Position numbers and translations under genes: made by a program
The notes under the pieces: generated by a model
Seen by the model: only the letters and a program-made list of their open reading frames with translations
Databases searched by the model: none
Told to the model about the DNA's origin: nothing
Shown: positions 44,587 to 55,244 of the stretch, one piece after another
Layout of the letters: every line of letters begins with the position of its first letter
Numbering within the stretch: the first letter of the stretch is position 1
Source: Puccinia triticina
Lineage: Eukaryota; Basidiomycota; Pucciniomycetes; Pucciniales; Pucciniaceae
DNA length: 64,000 bases
Assembly (NCBI RefSeq): GCF_026914185.1
Contig: NC_070563.1
Coordinates: 6,841,001-6,905,000, forward strand
Reading direction: 5' to 3'

Positions 44587-45508
44587 GAGCATCTCCAACG
44601 GTCCCTGGATCGCGCAGACCCTGGGTCGCGGCCCTGGACCACATGTAACGGGGTATCCCAGGCTTGGTCCACAGCGGACTCGCCAGAAATAGAGACCCGA
44701 CAAGAGGCTGGACCAACTTGTTGTCGGCAATACCACAACTTGCCCGTTGAGCCACACAGACAGATGACCACCTTCTGGTCATCCTTCCAATTCTCGAACA
44801 CCCGCCGGTCATCCTTTCAATGACCGGCCATGTGCATCATGCCCGGTCATCGATAGGATATCCAGTCATGGTCATCATTCTCGCTGCCCGGTCATTGGTC
44901 TGGATGACCGGTCATCAGTCGCGATGCCCGGTCTCCGGTCTTGATGACCGGCCATCAGTCTTGATGACCGGCCATCAGTCTTGATGCCCGGGCTTCGGTT
45001 TCGATGACCGGTCATCAGTCTTGATGCCCGGGCTTCGGCTTCGATGACCGGTCATCAGTGTCGATGCCCGGTAATCGGTCTCAATGACCTGTGATCAGTC
45101 TTGATTCCCGGTGATCGGTCTCAATGACCGGTCATCCTATTGATGACCGGTCATGGGCATCGATGCCCGGTCATCCTATTGATGACCGGTCATGGGCATC
45201 GATGCCCGGTCATCCTATTGATGATCGGTCATCGGCAGCGAGATCCAATTGAATGAAAAGAGAATCGGCCGGTAGGTGAGGTAGCGTGCGGTATAGTGTG
45301 TGTGGGGTGCGAGCTGGTGCGAGGTGTGGTCCAAGAGGCAACTGTCGGGTTGGAGCAGACTCGCCACAAGTGGAGGGCTGTGGCAAGTTGAGGCGACTCA
45401 GGAGGCGTTTGGCGAGTCGGATAGCGAGTCCGTTGGACCCCGAAAACTCACCCTACTTGCTAAGTTGGGGTCGCGAGTCCCGCTTTAGCGAGTCCGTTGG
45501 AGATGCTC
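44587..45508. mobile_element. PIF/Harbinger-type MITE (922 bp) with satellite interior
   Basis: The ends are GAGCATCTCCAACGG and the inverse CCGTTGGAGATGCTC, with TAA duplicated on both sides (44584-44586, 45509-45511). This matches the 3-bp TWA target preference of Harbinger elements. The interior is mostly the GATGACCGGTCAT satellite, with no transposase. Confidence 0.7.
44812..45232. repeat. GACCGGTC satellite, ~28-bp period
   Basis: Units read GATGACCGGTCATCAGTC then TTGATGCCCGGTC with alternating variants. The palindromic core GACCGGTC is shared with the satellite at 14106-14670. Confidence 0.75.
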
Positions 45509-46011
45509 TAAGGTTGCAACTTAATCCCGGAATTAACCCCCGCACCTACACCACGGGTGCAACAAAATATTTGGAAAACCAGTTTAATTGGTTTTCAGAA
45601 TATTTTTTTTAATTGAGTCCGGACGTCCTGAAGAACGAGTCGGACTAACCATTTTCAGATATTTTTAAAATATTTCTGGAACCACCTGAGGTGGTTTTAA
45701 AAATATTTTGGAAACCAATTTGGTTTGAAAAATATTTCCAGAACCATTTGAAATGGTTTTGGAAACCATTTGGATGCTCCTTCTCTCACGGTACGGTTTT
45801 TGGGACCTTTTTGGCAACGGAATTTGTCCACAAACCAGATTCAGACCAATTTGGTTCTGAAAACCACTATCCAATCAATTTGGTTTTGATAACCATGCCA
45901 AAAACTTTTGGTGCACCCGTGGTGTATGTGCTTGCTCTAAGGGTCCACAAGGGTCCGGACTCAATTGGTGGCAAGTTCACATGTGACATGGGAAGTTGTT
46001 GGGAGGGTGTA

Positions 46012-46643
46012 CAGTGCCCCCCACGACTTCTCAACTACCCTGCACCTGCAAAAAAAAAATTGAACTTTGAACAATGTGTTCAAAGTCACCAGACATGTAT
46101 CACATGTAAGCTATACATTTTTGAGCCCTACAGATGTAGGAGAACTCAAAAATATAACTTTGAAGTCTGTGCAATGCCTCAAAAAAAAGTTTCATTTTTT
46201 CCAGATGCAAAATTTGGAACAGCTGGTTTTAAGACCATAGTATGTGGTTACAGACATGTACTATGGACATATGGAATATTTATTATGTACTTAGAGACTA
46301 AATTATCTATGTACATACATACTACAGGTGTAGGTATTTATGTAAATATGTACCTCCTTAGTTATTGATGATTGCCACATCCATCAGTACACTCTTTGGA
46401 ATGTGGCAATGTGAAGAATATTTCTTCATTGCTCTCTTGGCAGCAAGTCCAGTGAAATTTCAACGACTTTGGACTATTATCATGCATGTTACCAGGTCTG
46501 GTTGGTGAAATGTGACATTTGCATCAAAAAATGGGCCAAAAAGAGCCCAGCATCAGCCCACTTTTACAAGAATTTTTGGAAAGAAAATCTCCAAAATTTG
46601 GAACCCCCCTGTAGGGGTAGTTGAGAAGTCGTGGGGGGCACTG
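46012..46643. mobile_element. Mariner-type MITE, 632 bp (copy 1)
   Basis: The ends are CAGTGCCCCCCACGACTTCT and its inverse, with TA on both sides (46010-46011, 46644-46645), as in Tc1/mariner elements. A second copy of equal length at 48360-48991 shows no difference that I could find by eye. It encodes no recognisable transposase; a 102-codon open frame has no known domain. Confidence 0.8.
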
Positions 46644-46903
46644 TATGCATAATACACTGTGACTGAATGCATGAAGGACCCCGGCCGATGTCAAGTGCGG
46701 GGGCGATGTGCGTACAGGGTACGTCATTTCGTGGCGGGGCCTGTACTTGAACTCTCTCATCCCTTCCACTGTTCTTCCCACACCATTGGTAGTGCACCAC
46801 CATCATGAACAACCACCGAGCACTATAAAACCCACAACTACACCCATCACCACCAACGACGGCCTCAAACCCCACGCCCAACACAAAGGAAAAAAAGGAA
46901 ACG

Positions 46904-47839
46904 ATGTCGAGCACCAGAGGTTTGTCGTATGTATCTGTTGAGAAGGAGAGATGTACTTGGAGAACCGAAAGACTGATTCTTTATCTGTGTATCTCTTCTC
47001 ATCCCGAATCAAGTAGAGCAACAATCGAAGACTGCTATCGATCAAGATACCCCCCTGCTGCCCACCACCAAATCTTACTCGATCTTCAATCTTGAGGACC
47101 AATTCCTCTTCTATGGTCAGTGACTAAACCTATTACGTAGACGATGTTCGCCGCGAACATCCTCTATCATCTGCTTATCGATCCCTGAGAGATGAGTTAC
47201 TAAAATCGTCGCTTGAATCTGATTGGACACACAGGCCAGTACCACCACAACCCGGTCAACATCCTCATCCACCTGATCTGCGTCCCTGTCATCTTCTTCA
47301 CCTCGCTCATCCTCGCCCACCAGTTCGGCTTCTTTCCACATACAGTCCTGGGTGCGGTCGAGCTACCTGAACTGCTGGTCCGCACAGGATGGTTTGGCCA
47401 AACCGGGGCGATGTACGAGCTGAACATGTCAACGGTCACCTCGATAGGATATGCACTCTACTTCGTAGCCCTCGAGCCAGTGGCCGGCCTACTCTACATG
47501 CCCATCCTACTCGCCTTCGGCCACTGGGCCAACCTCATCGTCACCAGCTTCCCGGACTCGTACTTCAATCCTACACTCGCCATCTGGGTCCTCAGCTGGA
47601 TCCTACAGTTCGTAGGCCACGGTCACTTCGAAAAACGTAAACCGGCACTCATCGATAACCTCTTCCAATCTATCGTCCTCGCCGTCTTCTTCGTCTGGAT
47701 CGAGGCACTCTTCTTCCTCGGTTATAAACCCGCCTTGGCTCGATCCATCCATCGTAAAATCGCTGCGGCCGTCGCTCAATTCAAGGCCTCTTCTCCCTCC
47801 CATTCTCCTCAGTCTCCTCCTCCTTCTAAAGCACCTTGA
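46904..47839 (+). CDS. MPO1: MPO1-like 2-hydroxy fatty acid dioxygenase (DUF962)
   Basis: The best model has three exons: 46904-46919 (only 16 nt, Met-Ser-Ser-Thr-Arg plus one base), 47017-47115 and 47235-47839. The introns are 97 and 119 nt with GTTTGT..TAG and GTCAGT..CAG borders. The product is 239 aa. The second junction rebuilds the family start DQFLFYGQYHHNPVNILIHL, with the His-rich HHNPVN motif at ~42-47 that is essential in this family. Several hydrophobic helices follow (CVPVIFFTSLI, ATSIGY-like and ILLAFGHW regions), and a later VGHGHFEKRKPAL segment carries further conserved His residues. Family knowledge: Mpo1 is an ER Fe(II) dioxygenase that alpha-oxidises 2-hydroxy fatty acids in phytosphingosine breakdown. 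The first exon is the least certain part. The gene is sandwiched between two identical mariner-type MITEs. Confidence 0.85.
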
Positions 47840-48253
47840 AAATAATCATCTCCCCCTCTTCCTCATGAAAAATGCTCTTTTCCCCTTTCGTTTCTAAATC
47901 TTGCTCGTTTTTCCCCTATTTATCTTTTTTCTTCGCATCCTTCGACAAGGGAGTTTTTTTTTTTTTTTTGCTGGAAAACCATGTCGAGAACATTCCGTCA
48001 ACGCGGCGTCTTTTTATTTTGGCTCATGTTGTAAATGAATACCACACACATACAGAAGGGATGGGGGTCAAAAGTCTTATGGCCCACTATGCGTAGAAGT
48101 TAGAACCTCCTTTTGAAAGCTGCTAGATCTCTTCTTGGTACGTAATCGTAAAGCGGCTGATTTAGGGACCACAGTCCCACATTATCGTGGGTATTTCCCT
48201 TCTTCAACTTGAGCACTGAAGAGTCTGCCATCTTCAACATCGGCAGAGCTAGT

Positions 48254-49047
48254 GGACGACTTCCCGTGGGCTAAAAAGCCAGATCTGTCAGGCCAGGTTA
48301 AACCTTACTGGCTGGTGAGAACTTGATCTCAATCACTTTTCACCAGCCAGTAAGATTTACAGTGCCCCCCACGACTTCTCAACTACCCTGCACCTGCAAA
48401 AAAAAAATTGAACTTTGAACAATGTGTTCAAAGTCACCAGACATGTATCACATGTAAGCTATACATTTTTGAGCCCTACAGATGTAGGAGAACTCAAAAA
48501 TATAACTTTGAAGTCTGTGCAATGCCTCAAAAAAAAGTTTCATTTTTTCCAGATGCAAAATTTGGAACAGCTGGTTTTAAGACCATAGTATGTGGTTACA
48601 GACATGTACTATGGACATATGGAATATTTATTATGTACTTAGAGACTAAATTATCTATGTACATACATACTACAGGTGTAGGTATTTATGTAAATATGTA
48701 CCTCCTTAGTTATTGATGATTGCCACATCCATCAGTACACTCTTTGGAATGTGGCAATGTGAAGAATATTTCTTCATTGCTCTCTTGGCAGCAAGTCCAG
48801 TGAAATTTCAACGACTTTGGACTATTATCATGCATGTTACCAGGTCTGGTTGGTGAAATGTGACATTTGCATCAAAAAATGGGCCAAAAAGAGCCCAGCA
48901 TCAGCCCACTTTTACAAGAATTTTTGGAAAGAAAATCTCCAAAATTTGGAACCCCCCTGTAGGGGTAGTTGAGAAGTCGTGGGGGGCACTGTAGATCTGT
49001 GAAATTTTGGTCTGTACGGGGGGCGTAGATCCTACGGGAAGTCTTCC
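48254..49047. mobile_element. GGAGGACTTCC-family MITE split by a mariner-type MITE
   Basis: The outer ends GGACGACTTCCC / GGGAAGTCTTCC are flanked by AGT on both sides. Removing the 632-bp mariner-type insert plus one TA leaves 160 bp, similar to the 151-bp relative at 44317. Confidence 0.65.
48360..48991. mobile_element. Mariner-type MITE, 632 bp (copy 2)
   Basis: Same ends, length and sequence as 46012-46643; TA at 48358-48359 and 48992-48993. Inserted inside an older MITE. Confidence 0.8.
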
Positions 49048-49050
49048 AGT

Positions 49051-50557
49051 AGTTGAAGGCAAAATTGGCAGTCCCCATCCCAGCTGTGTGAAATTTTCTA
49101 GCAGTATTACATACATAGACCTCAGAAGCAGAAGTTGAGAGGTCAACGGACAACTTTGACTCCCCTTTTGAAAATGGCCTGAAATTGTCCGCCCAAAGAA
49201 CAGGATAGGTTTTTTGTTGATGCTGCGCACACAGGAGGTTGGAAATCGGAGAAACTACTGCCCAAAACTCACCGCCAATATCACTCCAGCAATCGTCTCA
49301 TGAGGCCCGCGTATGGAGCCTTTCAACAGCTTGCACCTTCCCCTAGTCTATGTACACCTTGTGCAAAGGACCTATTTTTTAAATTGAAGCCCATGGTACA
49401 GGCCCTTAGAAGCATTGATAGACAATCCACGACCAAAAGGTTCATAAATCTGTGTTGCAGCTTGTTTCTACAAGTTCCGATTCACTCATCATCCTATGTA
49501 TCAGTGAGCTTGAGCATCAGAAAGATGATCCATGGACCATATCCACAGTTTTCCCCTCCTGGGCGCTAGTTAAGTTCGGACACACCGGTCATCGGCTGGC
49601 CTGGCTGCCCACCGCCGTCAGCTTGCTTCTACCCAGACTCAAACCATCTATAGACGCAGCTTCCTTTTCTCATATGTAGTGAAATTCAAGACTGTCTGTT
49701 GCCGCTGCAGATTCTTCAGATCAGACCATCGGTGTAGAGTCTTGGAGCAAGCTCTTTTGGGACCTTCCCGCGGGCTGTTGGAAGTGCTTTCTGAGCTGTT
49801 CTGCCCAAGAAAGTTCATACCCTTTCCGCTTCGGTTGGCGATGACATCGACCAACTCGAATACTCATTTGGCTTTACCATGATGCGCAGCTGCGTACAAG
49901 TGAGAGCACGCTTGCCAACGAGTGATTATTGGGATCAAAGAGAAACCTGGGCGGGCCTTATCCCATTCTTCGTCTCTTCGTCGCTGTTGGCTTGAGTAGG
50001 AATACCTTGTATCTGCCAGAGAGACAGACTCGTCATGCACTCCTCACCGACAAGACCTTGTGAATGGACTGACCGTACTCTTAACGGCTTGATTCTGACC
50101 GCCAGCAGGCCTACTTCTTCTCGCTGACCACCTTGTCCAGCTGAAGCTCTGGTCTTGCATGCTCCTAATCAACTCAGATACACACGACGTATAAATAATT
50201 CGTTTTCTTTCTTATATCAACCTCCATTCCTTCCCTGGACAAAGTAGGTTGTTCGGGATAAGTCAATCAGTCTTTTATTCAATCATTCCAAGCCCGGCTT
50301 GTCAGTCGGTTCGACCATCCCGCAAATCAACCAGCACCCCAAGCTGCTGAACCGTTCCATTTGGGCCTCCTTTTTGTTCCGGGTGCCCTACCTTGGTCAA
50401 ACACGCGGAGAAGAAGTCACCCATCAAGGCGTAAGCATTTGATACACAGTATGCTTCAGACCACTGTTTTTCTCCATCCTGACATCCAAGCCGGCCACCT
50501 TAATGCGCCCATCGTAGAGATAATCCAACGGTGACGGACAGGCCGAGGCCACCAACC
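49051..50557. other. Intergenic, includes ERF2 promoter region
   Basis: Unique-looking DNA with no recognisable gene. A TATAAATAA box at ~50190 followed by CT-rich DNA is a plausible ERF2 promoter, leaving a ~330-nt 5' leader. Confidence 0.4.
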
Positions 50558-52771
50558 ATGGTCGATGTTAAAGACCCCGTTGGGGATGTAGAGATCTCCA
50601 ATGCGGAGGTTCCTTGTCCCATCTCTTCGAGCAAGATGACATTCAATCCATCGGTCAACTCCCTCGAGATGGATCCAAAACATGGGCTCTATCCAAGCAA
50701 AGCTGAACGGGATCTCCAATATCAGCACATCCCTCTTCCACCACCATCAATCAACCTCACCTCTGAGCCAGGGTCATCCAGCCGCATTTCCAAATTGACA
50801 GACTCAACTTCAACCAAAAAGCATTCAGTCCCAGGCAGTGATTTGCCCCTTGGTCGCTCGGAATATCCAACCTCAATTTCCCAAGCGTCAGATTTCCTGG
50901 TAAGGGAACGAAAGCTCAGTGAAATGACCGAGAAATATCCCGAGGCCATCATGCCACCAGGCCACTCTTCCATCGGCGGGACTCTCCCTAGTTCATTCTC
51001 AAACGCCAGTATCATCACTACCACGTCTACCGTTGTCCCAGTCTCAGCTCCCTCCCTGTGTTCAATTGACGAAGATTTGATAACCCGGGCAATTGCATGG
51101 TTAGACCAAGACGCACCCGAGTGAGTCAGCCCTAATTTTACCCACTTCAATGAAATAAAACGTTTCAGTCAGTACTGTTGCTGGGCGTCAGATTAACTCC
51201 TACAAAATTCACCTTCTCTGGCTGTTCAGGCTTGCACTTTCCATCGCGCCCTTTACCCCCCTCGATCCAGAGCCTTTACCCTCTGCCCAAAACCCCAGCG
51301 CCTCAACGATTCATCCGCCAGTCTGCCCGTCTTCAAATGACGGCCTCTCCACCACTCTATCCGTTCGCTATTGCCCTCAGTCTTCTGATCCAACTCAACT
51401 AGCCAGCCCTCCGCCTGAATACCACCCAGACCGACCCGCCAGATACCCTTTCCTTCCGAATCCATTACAATTGAAAACTTGTGACCAGGATTCTGGGCCC
51501 TGGCATGACTCGCTCTGCTTGACCGTCCCCGGAATGTACACCAAATCTCAGCTTGAGCACAATCATGTCTGCTCCAATAGTCCTAAGTGCCAGGGGGGAA
51601 TGACCCCGAAGAACGAAAGCACCTGTCCGGTCATCATCAGCGCAATCTGGGCTATTAGTATCCCACTCGGTTGCTTGATTTGTAATGGGCCCTGGCTGGT
51701 CGAATATTCCGAGAAACCGCCAATCGGAACAGCTGTCTTGATCTTATACTGTTACCTCATCGTCATAATGTGTGAGTGATTTTCGGCGTGCTCCGTCAAA
51801 CCACTAGAAGGAGATCGAGTAGTTGATTGAGTATAGATCCAAATAAAAACATATAGTATCATCAATGTGGAAGGCAGCATGGAGCGACCCCGGCATCATT
51901 CCAAGAAATCTCGACCTCGAACCGGAAAATGAATGGGATGAAGAGCGCTCCCCGGCTCAAGATGGGCATATCATGAAAGAAGCCCAGTCGCTCTCCCCGA
52001 CACGAATTCGGGCACGTGCGGTCAACATAGGTGACTATATCGTCCCATTAAAATGTTGAGTGTATTCGGTATATCCTCGCAAGATCTTGGCTACGGGCTG
52101 ACGCGGGAATACAAACGTCTTACGGCAGGGTGTCGTCGTTGTCGAACCTACCGACCCCCACGAGCGAGCCATTGCAGGATTTGTGATTATTGCGTCCAAC
52201 AGTCCGATCACCATTGTACATTCCTCAACAATTGCATCGGCCGCAAGAATTACTTCGTCTTCCTGGTCTTCCTGTTCACCACCGCTGTGGCCATGCTGAG
52301 CACAATGGCTATCTCCATTTGCCATCTTGCTCTGATTCCCGACCGTGCTGCCAACCCGGACGCGATCGGCAACTACGTTGTGATCGGGTTGGCGTTCTTA
52401 CTTGGCGTTCCCGTCCTCGGCTTATTGGTCTTCCACATGAGATTGATTTCCAGAAACGTGACTACCACGGAACGCGTAAGCGGCTTCATGCATTCTTTTC
52501 CACTTATCCAGCAAGACTGGGCGATGAGGCTCTGAATTGTAAAATCCAGTCACTGACTACGCACACTACGTTGCTCCGACCATTTCTCTCTGCACTGGAC
52601 CAGTTGAGGCCTATCATTATCCAAGAGGATGGGGTTGAATCCTCAGCGAGACGAGATGTGCGCATATATTCGCTAGGTAAATGGTACTCCAACTGGCTCT
52701 GGATAGTGTGTAGGCCTAACTTTGGTCTTGAAGGGACCAATCCTAATTCTTCCTTAACTGAACCTGAATAA
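50558..52771 (+). CDS. ERF2: Protein S-acyltransferase Erf2 (DHHC palmitoyltransferase)
   Basis: Five exons fit: 50558-51120, 51230-51771, 51857-52054, 52129-52475 and 52604-52771, giving 605 aa. All phases agree and introns are 74-128 nt. The first ~310 residues are Ser/Pro-rich cytosolic sequence. Membrane segments are at ~318-338 (IISAIWAISIPLGCLI), ~355-370 (AVLILYCYLIVIM), ~475-495 and ~513-535. Between segments two and three lie the SDPGIIPRN motif and the Cys-rich domain CRRCRTYRPPRASHC..CDYC with the catalytic DHHC (~460-463) and FLNNCIGRKNY. A TTTE motif follows the fourth segment, then a WLWIVCRPNFG tail. Family knowledge: Erf2 with Erf4 palmitoylates Ras at the ER. The junction PLK-W-CRRC is recreated exactly by splicing at 52054/52129. 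The last intron is the least certain. Confidence 0.85.
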
Positions 52772-53454
52772 CTCCTCAGAAGCGTGAAAAAAATCACAAC
52801 CACGTAGGTACATCCAATTTTCACGTTCTCATACAAAAACTCCATTGTTATTTCGTACAAGCCCTTTGTGTGAAAACAAAAATATGTTCATCTTCAACTA
52901 TTCACTAAGGAGTGTCACACAATTTACTATCTTTCAATTCTCCTGTGATTTGAAAACCACGAGTGCACATATTCAAACTGCCCATCCGTCTGTTTTGAAT
53001 TGCTTCTTGAAAATGCTATTAAATCCTCAAAAACCAAGGGCAAAAAACTTGAGAATTCTGTGAGATGATCAGTCAAGGTGAACAACATTGTCATCATAAA
53101 TTGAGGAAGATGCCGGGATCCCAATCAGCTGCGGCAAAAGGTAAACAAAGCAAACCTTTTTCGCAGCCCAAAGAAGCCCAGCTGAGGTGTGAAAATTCTG
53201 ATTACCTCTGAATGATGGTTACAGTTGTAACACCCGCGAGCGTCAAGACCCAACAAGTGGAGAATCCCGGTCAACTACCTCTAGCAGATATAATCTCAGC
53301 CAGTACCAAAGGTGGGCAGCGTGAGTCTACTGAACAAAATTGTGAGATGAATAGCTAATGCTTCATCAATCTCCTACTAGACAAAGTCAAACAGTACAAG
53401 ACCAAACAAACCATCAAAGAGAAGAAAAATCAAAAGGTAAGTTTGCAAGTCCTT

Positions 53455-53737
53455 AAATGCTTAATCTAGAACAGGCTCAACTTTAATGGCTAGTGAAATT
53501 TGATTGAGATTGCGTAGAGTACTTCCTGTCGCCTAAAAGGCTTGATTTAGAGGAGTCTGCTAAACCATGTTTGCTGGTGAAAACTCAATATCAATCAATT
53601 TTCACCAGCTAGTAGGGTTTAGCCTGTCCCTCTAGATTAAGAATTTTAGCCAATGGGAAGTCCTCCAGTTTTCATCAGCCAACAAGGTTTAGAAGACCCC
53701 TCTAAATCAAGCCATTTTGCTAATGGGAAGTCCTCCA
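53455..53737. mobile_element. Cluster of GGAGGACTTCC-family MITE copies
   Basis: 53521-53666 is a near-complete copy (left end reduced to ACTTCC, AGT on both sides). A further partial left arm lies at 53455-53500 and an extra right arm at 53670-53737, again ending GGGAAGTCCTCC-AGT. Confidence 0.55.
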
Positions 53738-54057
53738 GTGGTAGTACTTCTACCAACAATGGGCTTATACTATACTCTACTATAACCAGGCCTTTCTGTT
53801 ATTGTATAGGTCTGGTTGTAGCACCCTATACTAATAACTGTAATACTATTGGCCCTTGCTGCAAGTGGCCTGTATAGTATTCTGTGGTTTTTCTCTGAAA
53901 CAAAAAATACAGGTATAGTAACTTTTTTTGCCCCTGGTTACCGCAATAACGCACTTAACCAGGTGTAAACATAAGGCAATGAAATTTGGGCTCCTGATGA
54001 TTGTACAGGCAAACCATGCCACCTACCTGGTCCTTGCGGTAATAGCATGGGCTTATT

Positions 54058-54266
54058 TAGGAACACTGGGTAGGTCTTGCTCTGTTGAGAGATTGTTCTC
54101 TGTGGCTGCAGACGTGTGTGGCTCCAGATGTGCTCATCTTTTCCCTTCAACAACTTCAAAATCCTTCTGCAGCCTCATGTGGCTTTGTGAAGATTTTCCC
54201 CTCTCAGGGGACTTTGCTGAGGCTGGAAAGGCTTTGGGTGCTCTGATCCCCAAGCCCAAGAAATAG
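54058..54266 (+). pseudogene. hAT transposase C-terminal dimerisation fragment
   Basis: About 70 residues read GTLGRSCSVERLFSVAADVC then SLMWLCEDFPL and end at a stop. SxxVERLFSxA is the signature of the hAT C-terminal dimerisation region. The rest of the transposase is absent, apparently replaced or deleted. Confidence 0.65.
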
Positions 54267-54375
54267 ACAGATTTTAATCCCTGCTGAGTAGTGGTACTGG
54301 CCACATCTGGCCAGTATAGTATTGAGATTTTTTTTATTTCTTCCTTCATTTGGATATAGTATTTTCAAAAAAAAA

Positions 54376-55099
54376 TCAGACTTACTTCGCGCACTGCGAA
54401 AAGCTCTTCGCGCACTGTGCAGTGCGCGAAGTTTGCAAACACTTCGCGCACTGCGCGTGAAGGGCGCAACTTTTTCAAATTATTTTTTGACCAATCAATA
54501 GAAAAGCTTATTATTGTCCTCTGTGAATTTATTTGGAGTTTTTTGAAGCTTCCTTGTATGCTTAAAAATCCCACCAATAAAAAAAACAAGTACAGCCATT
54601 TGGGGACCTGGAATTCATATTCCCACCAGTCAAAAAATCCAAATAATTTAGTGAATAATGATAAATATGAATTCAAACTTTTTAGAATTTTTTGGCCACT
54701 TTGTGCAAGAATAAGGCTTTCAAAAATTAGGAAAGTTCACCACTTACTGGCGCATTTTGGCATATCTTGAGAAACAGTTACTGGTTTTTGAAAGCCTTGT
54801 CCTTGTACAAAGTGGCCAAAAAGTTCTAAAACTTTTAAATACATGTTTAATATGATTCAATAAATTAATTGGATTTTTTGGCCTGTGGGAATATGAATTC
54901 CAGGTCCCCAAATGGCTGTACTTGTTTTTTTTATTGGTGGGATTTTTAAGCATACAAGGAAGCTTCAAAAAACTCCAAATAAATTCACAGAGGACAATAA
55001 TAAGCTTGTCTATTGATTGGTCAAAAAATAATTTGAAAAAGTTGCGCCCTTCACGCGCAGTGCGCGAAGAGCTTTTTGCAGTGCGTGAAGTAAGTCCGA
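54376..55099. mobile_element. 724-bp foldback element with ~345-bp arms
   Basis: The ends are TCAGACTTACTTCGCGCACT and, inverted, TCGGACTTACTTCACGCACT. The arms stay complementary with few mismatches for about 345 bp around a ~58-nt loop (54726-54783). A-runs flank both ends. Identical peptide fragments occur on both strands purely because of the symmetry. No gene. Confidence 0.75.
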
Positions 55100-55244
55100 A
55101 AAAAAATCCTCATGTAATTGGATATAGTATTAAAAATTCATTACGGAAAACAGAAATAACAGTACAGTTATTGGATCAAAAAATATGAAAACTATACTAT
55201 ACCAATATTTGTATAGTAAAGGCCCATTCTTGCTGCTATGCTAC

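Larger units (their letters stand above)
53754..55232. mobile_element. Degenerate hAT element with foldback insertion
   Basis: The left end CAACAATGGGCTTATACTAT pairs with the right end (inverted) CAAGAATGGGCCTTTACTAT. Subterminal TATAGTA / TACTATA words are repeated near both ends. It contains a hAT dimerisation-domain remnant and a 724-bp foldback. The flanking 7-mers CTTCTAC and CTGCTAT are only partly alike. Confidence 0.55.

Noticed and set aside
46072..46368. 102-codon open frame inside both mariner-type MITEs
   Set aside because: No DDE residues or known domain; it is identical in both copies only because the whole elements are identical.
49300..49882. Overlapping short frames upstream of ERF2
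   Set aside because: No signal peptide, domain or intron-consistent extension; treated as non-coding.
54417..54968. Matching peptides on opposite strands suggesting duplicated genes
   Set aside because: They are mirror products of the foldback arms at 54376-55099.
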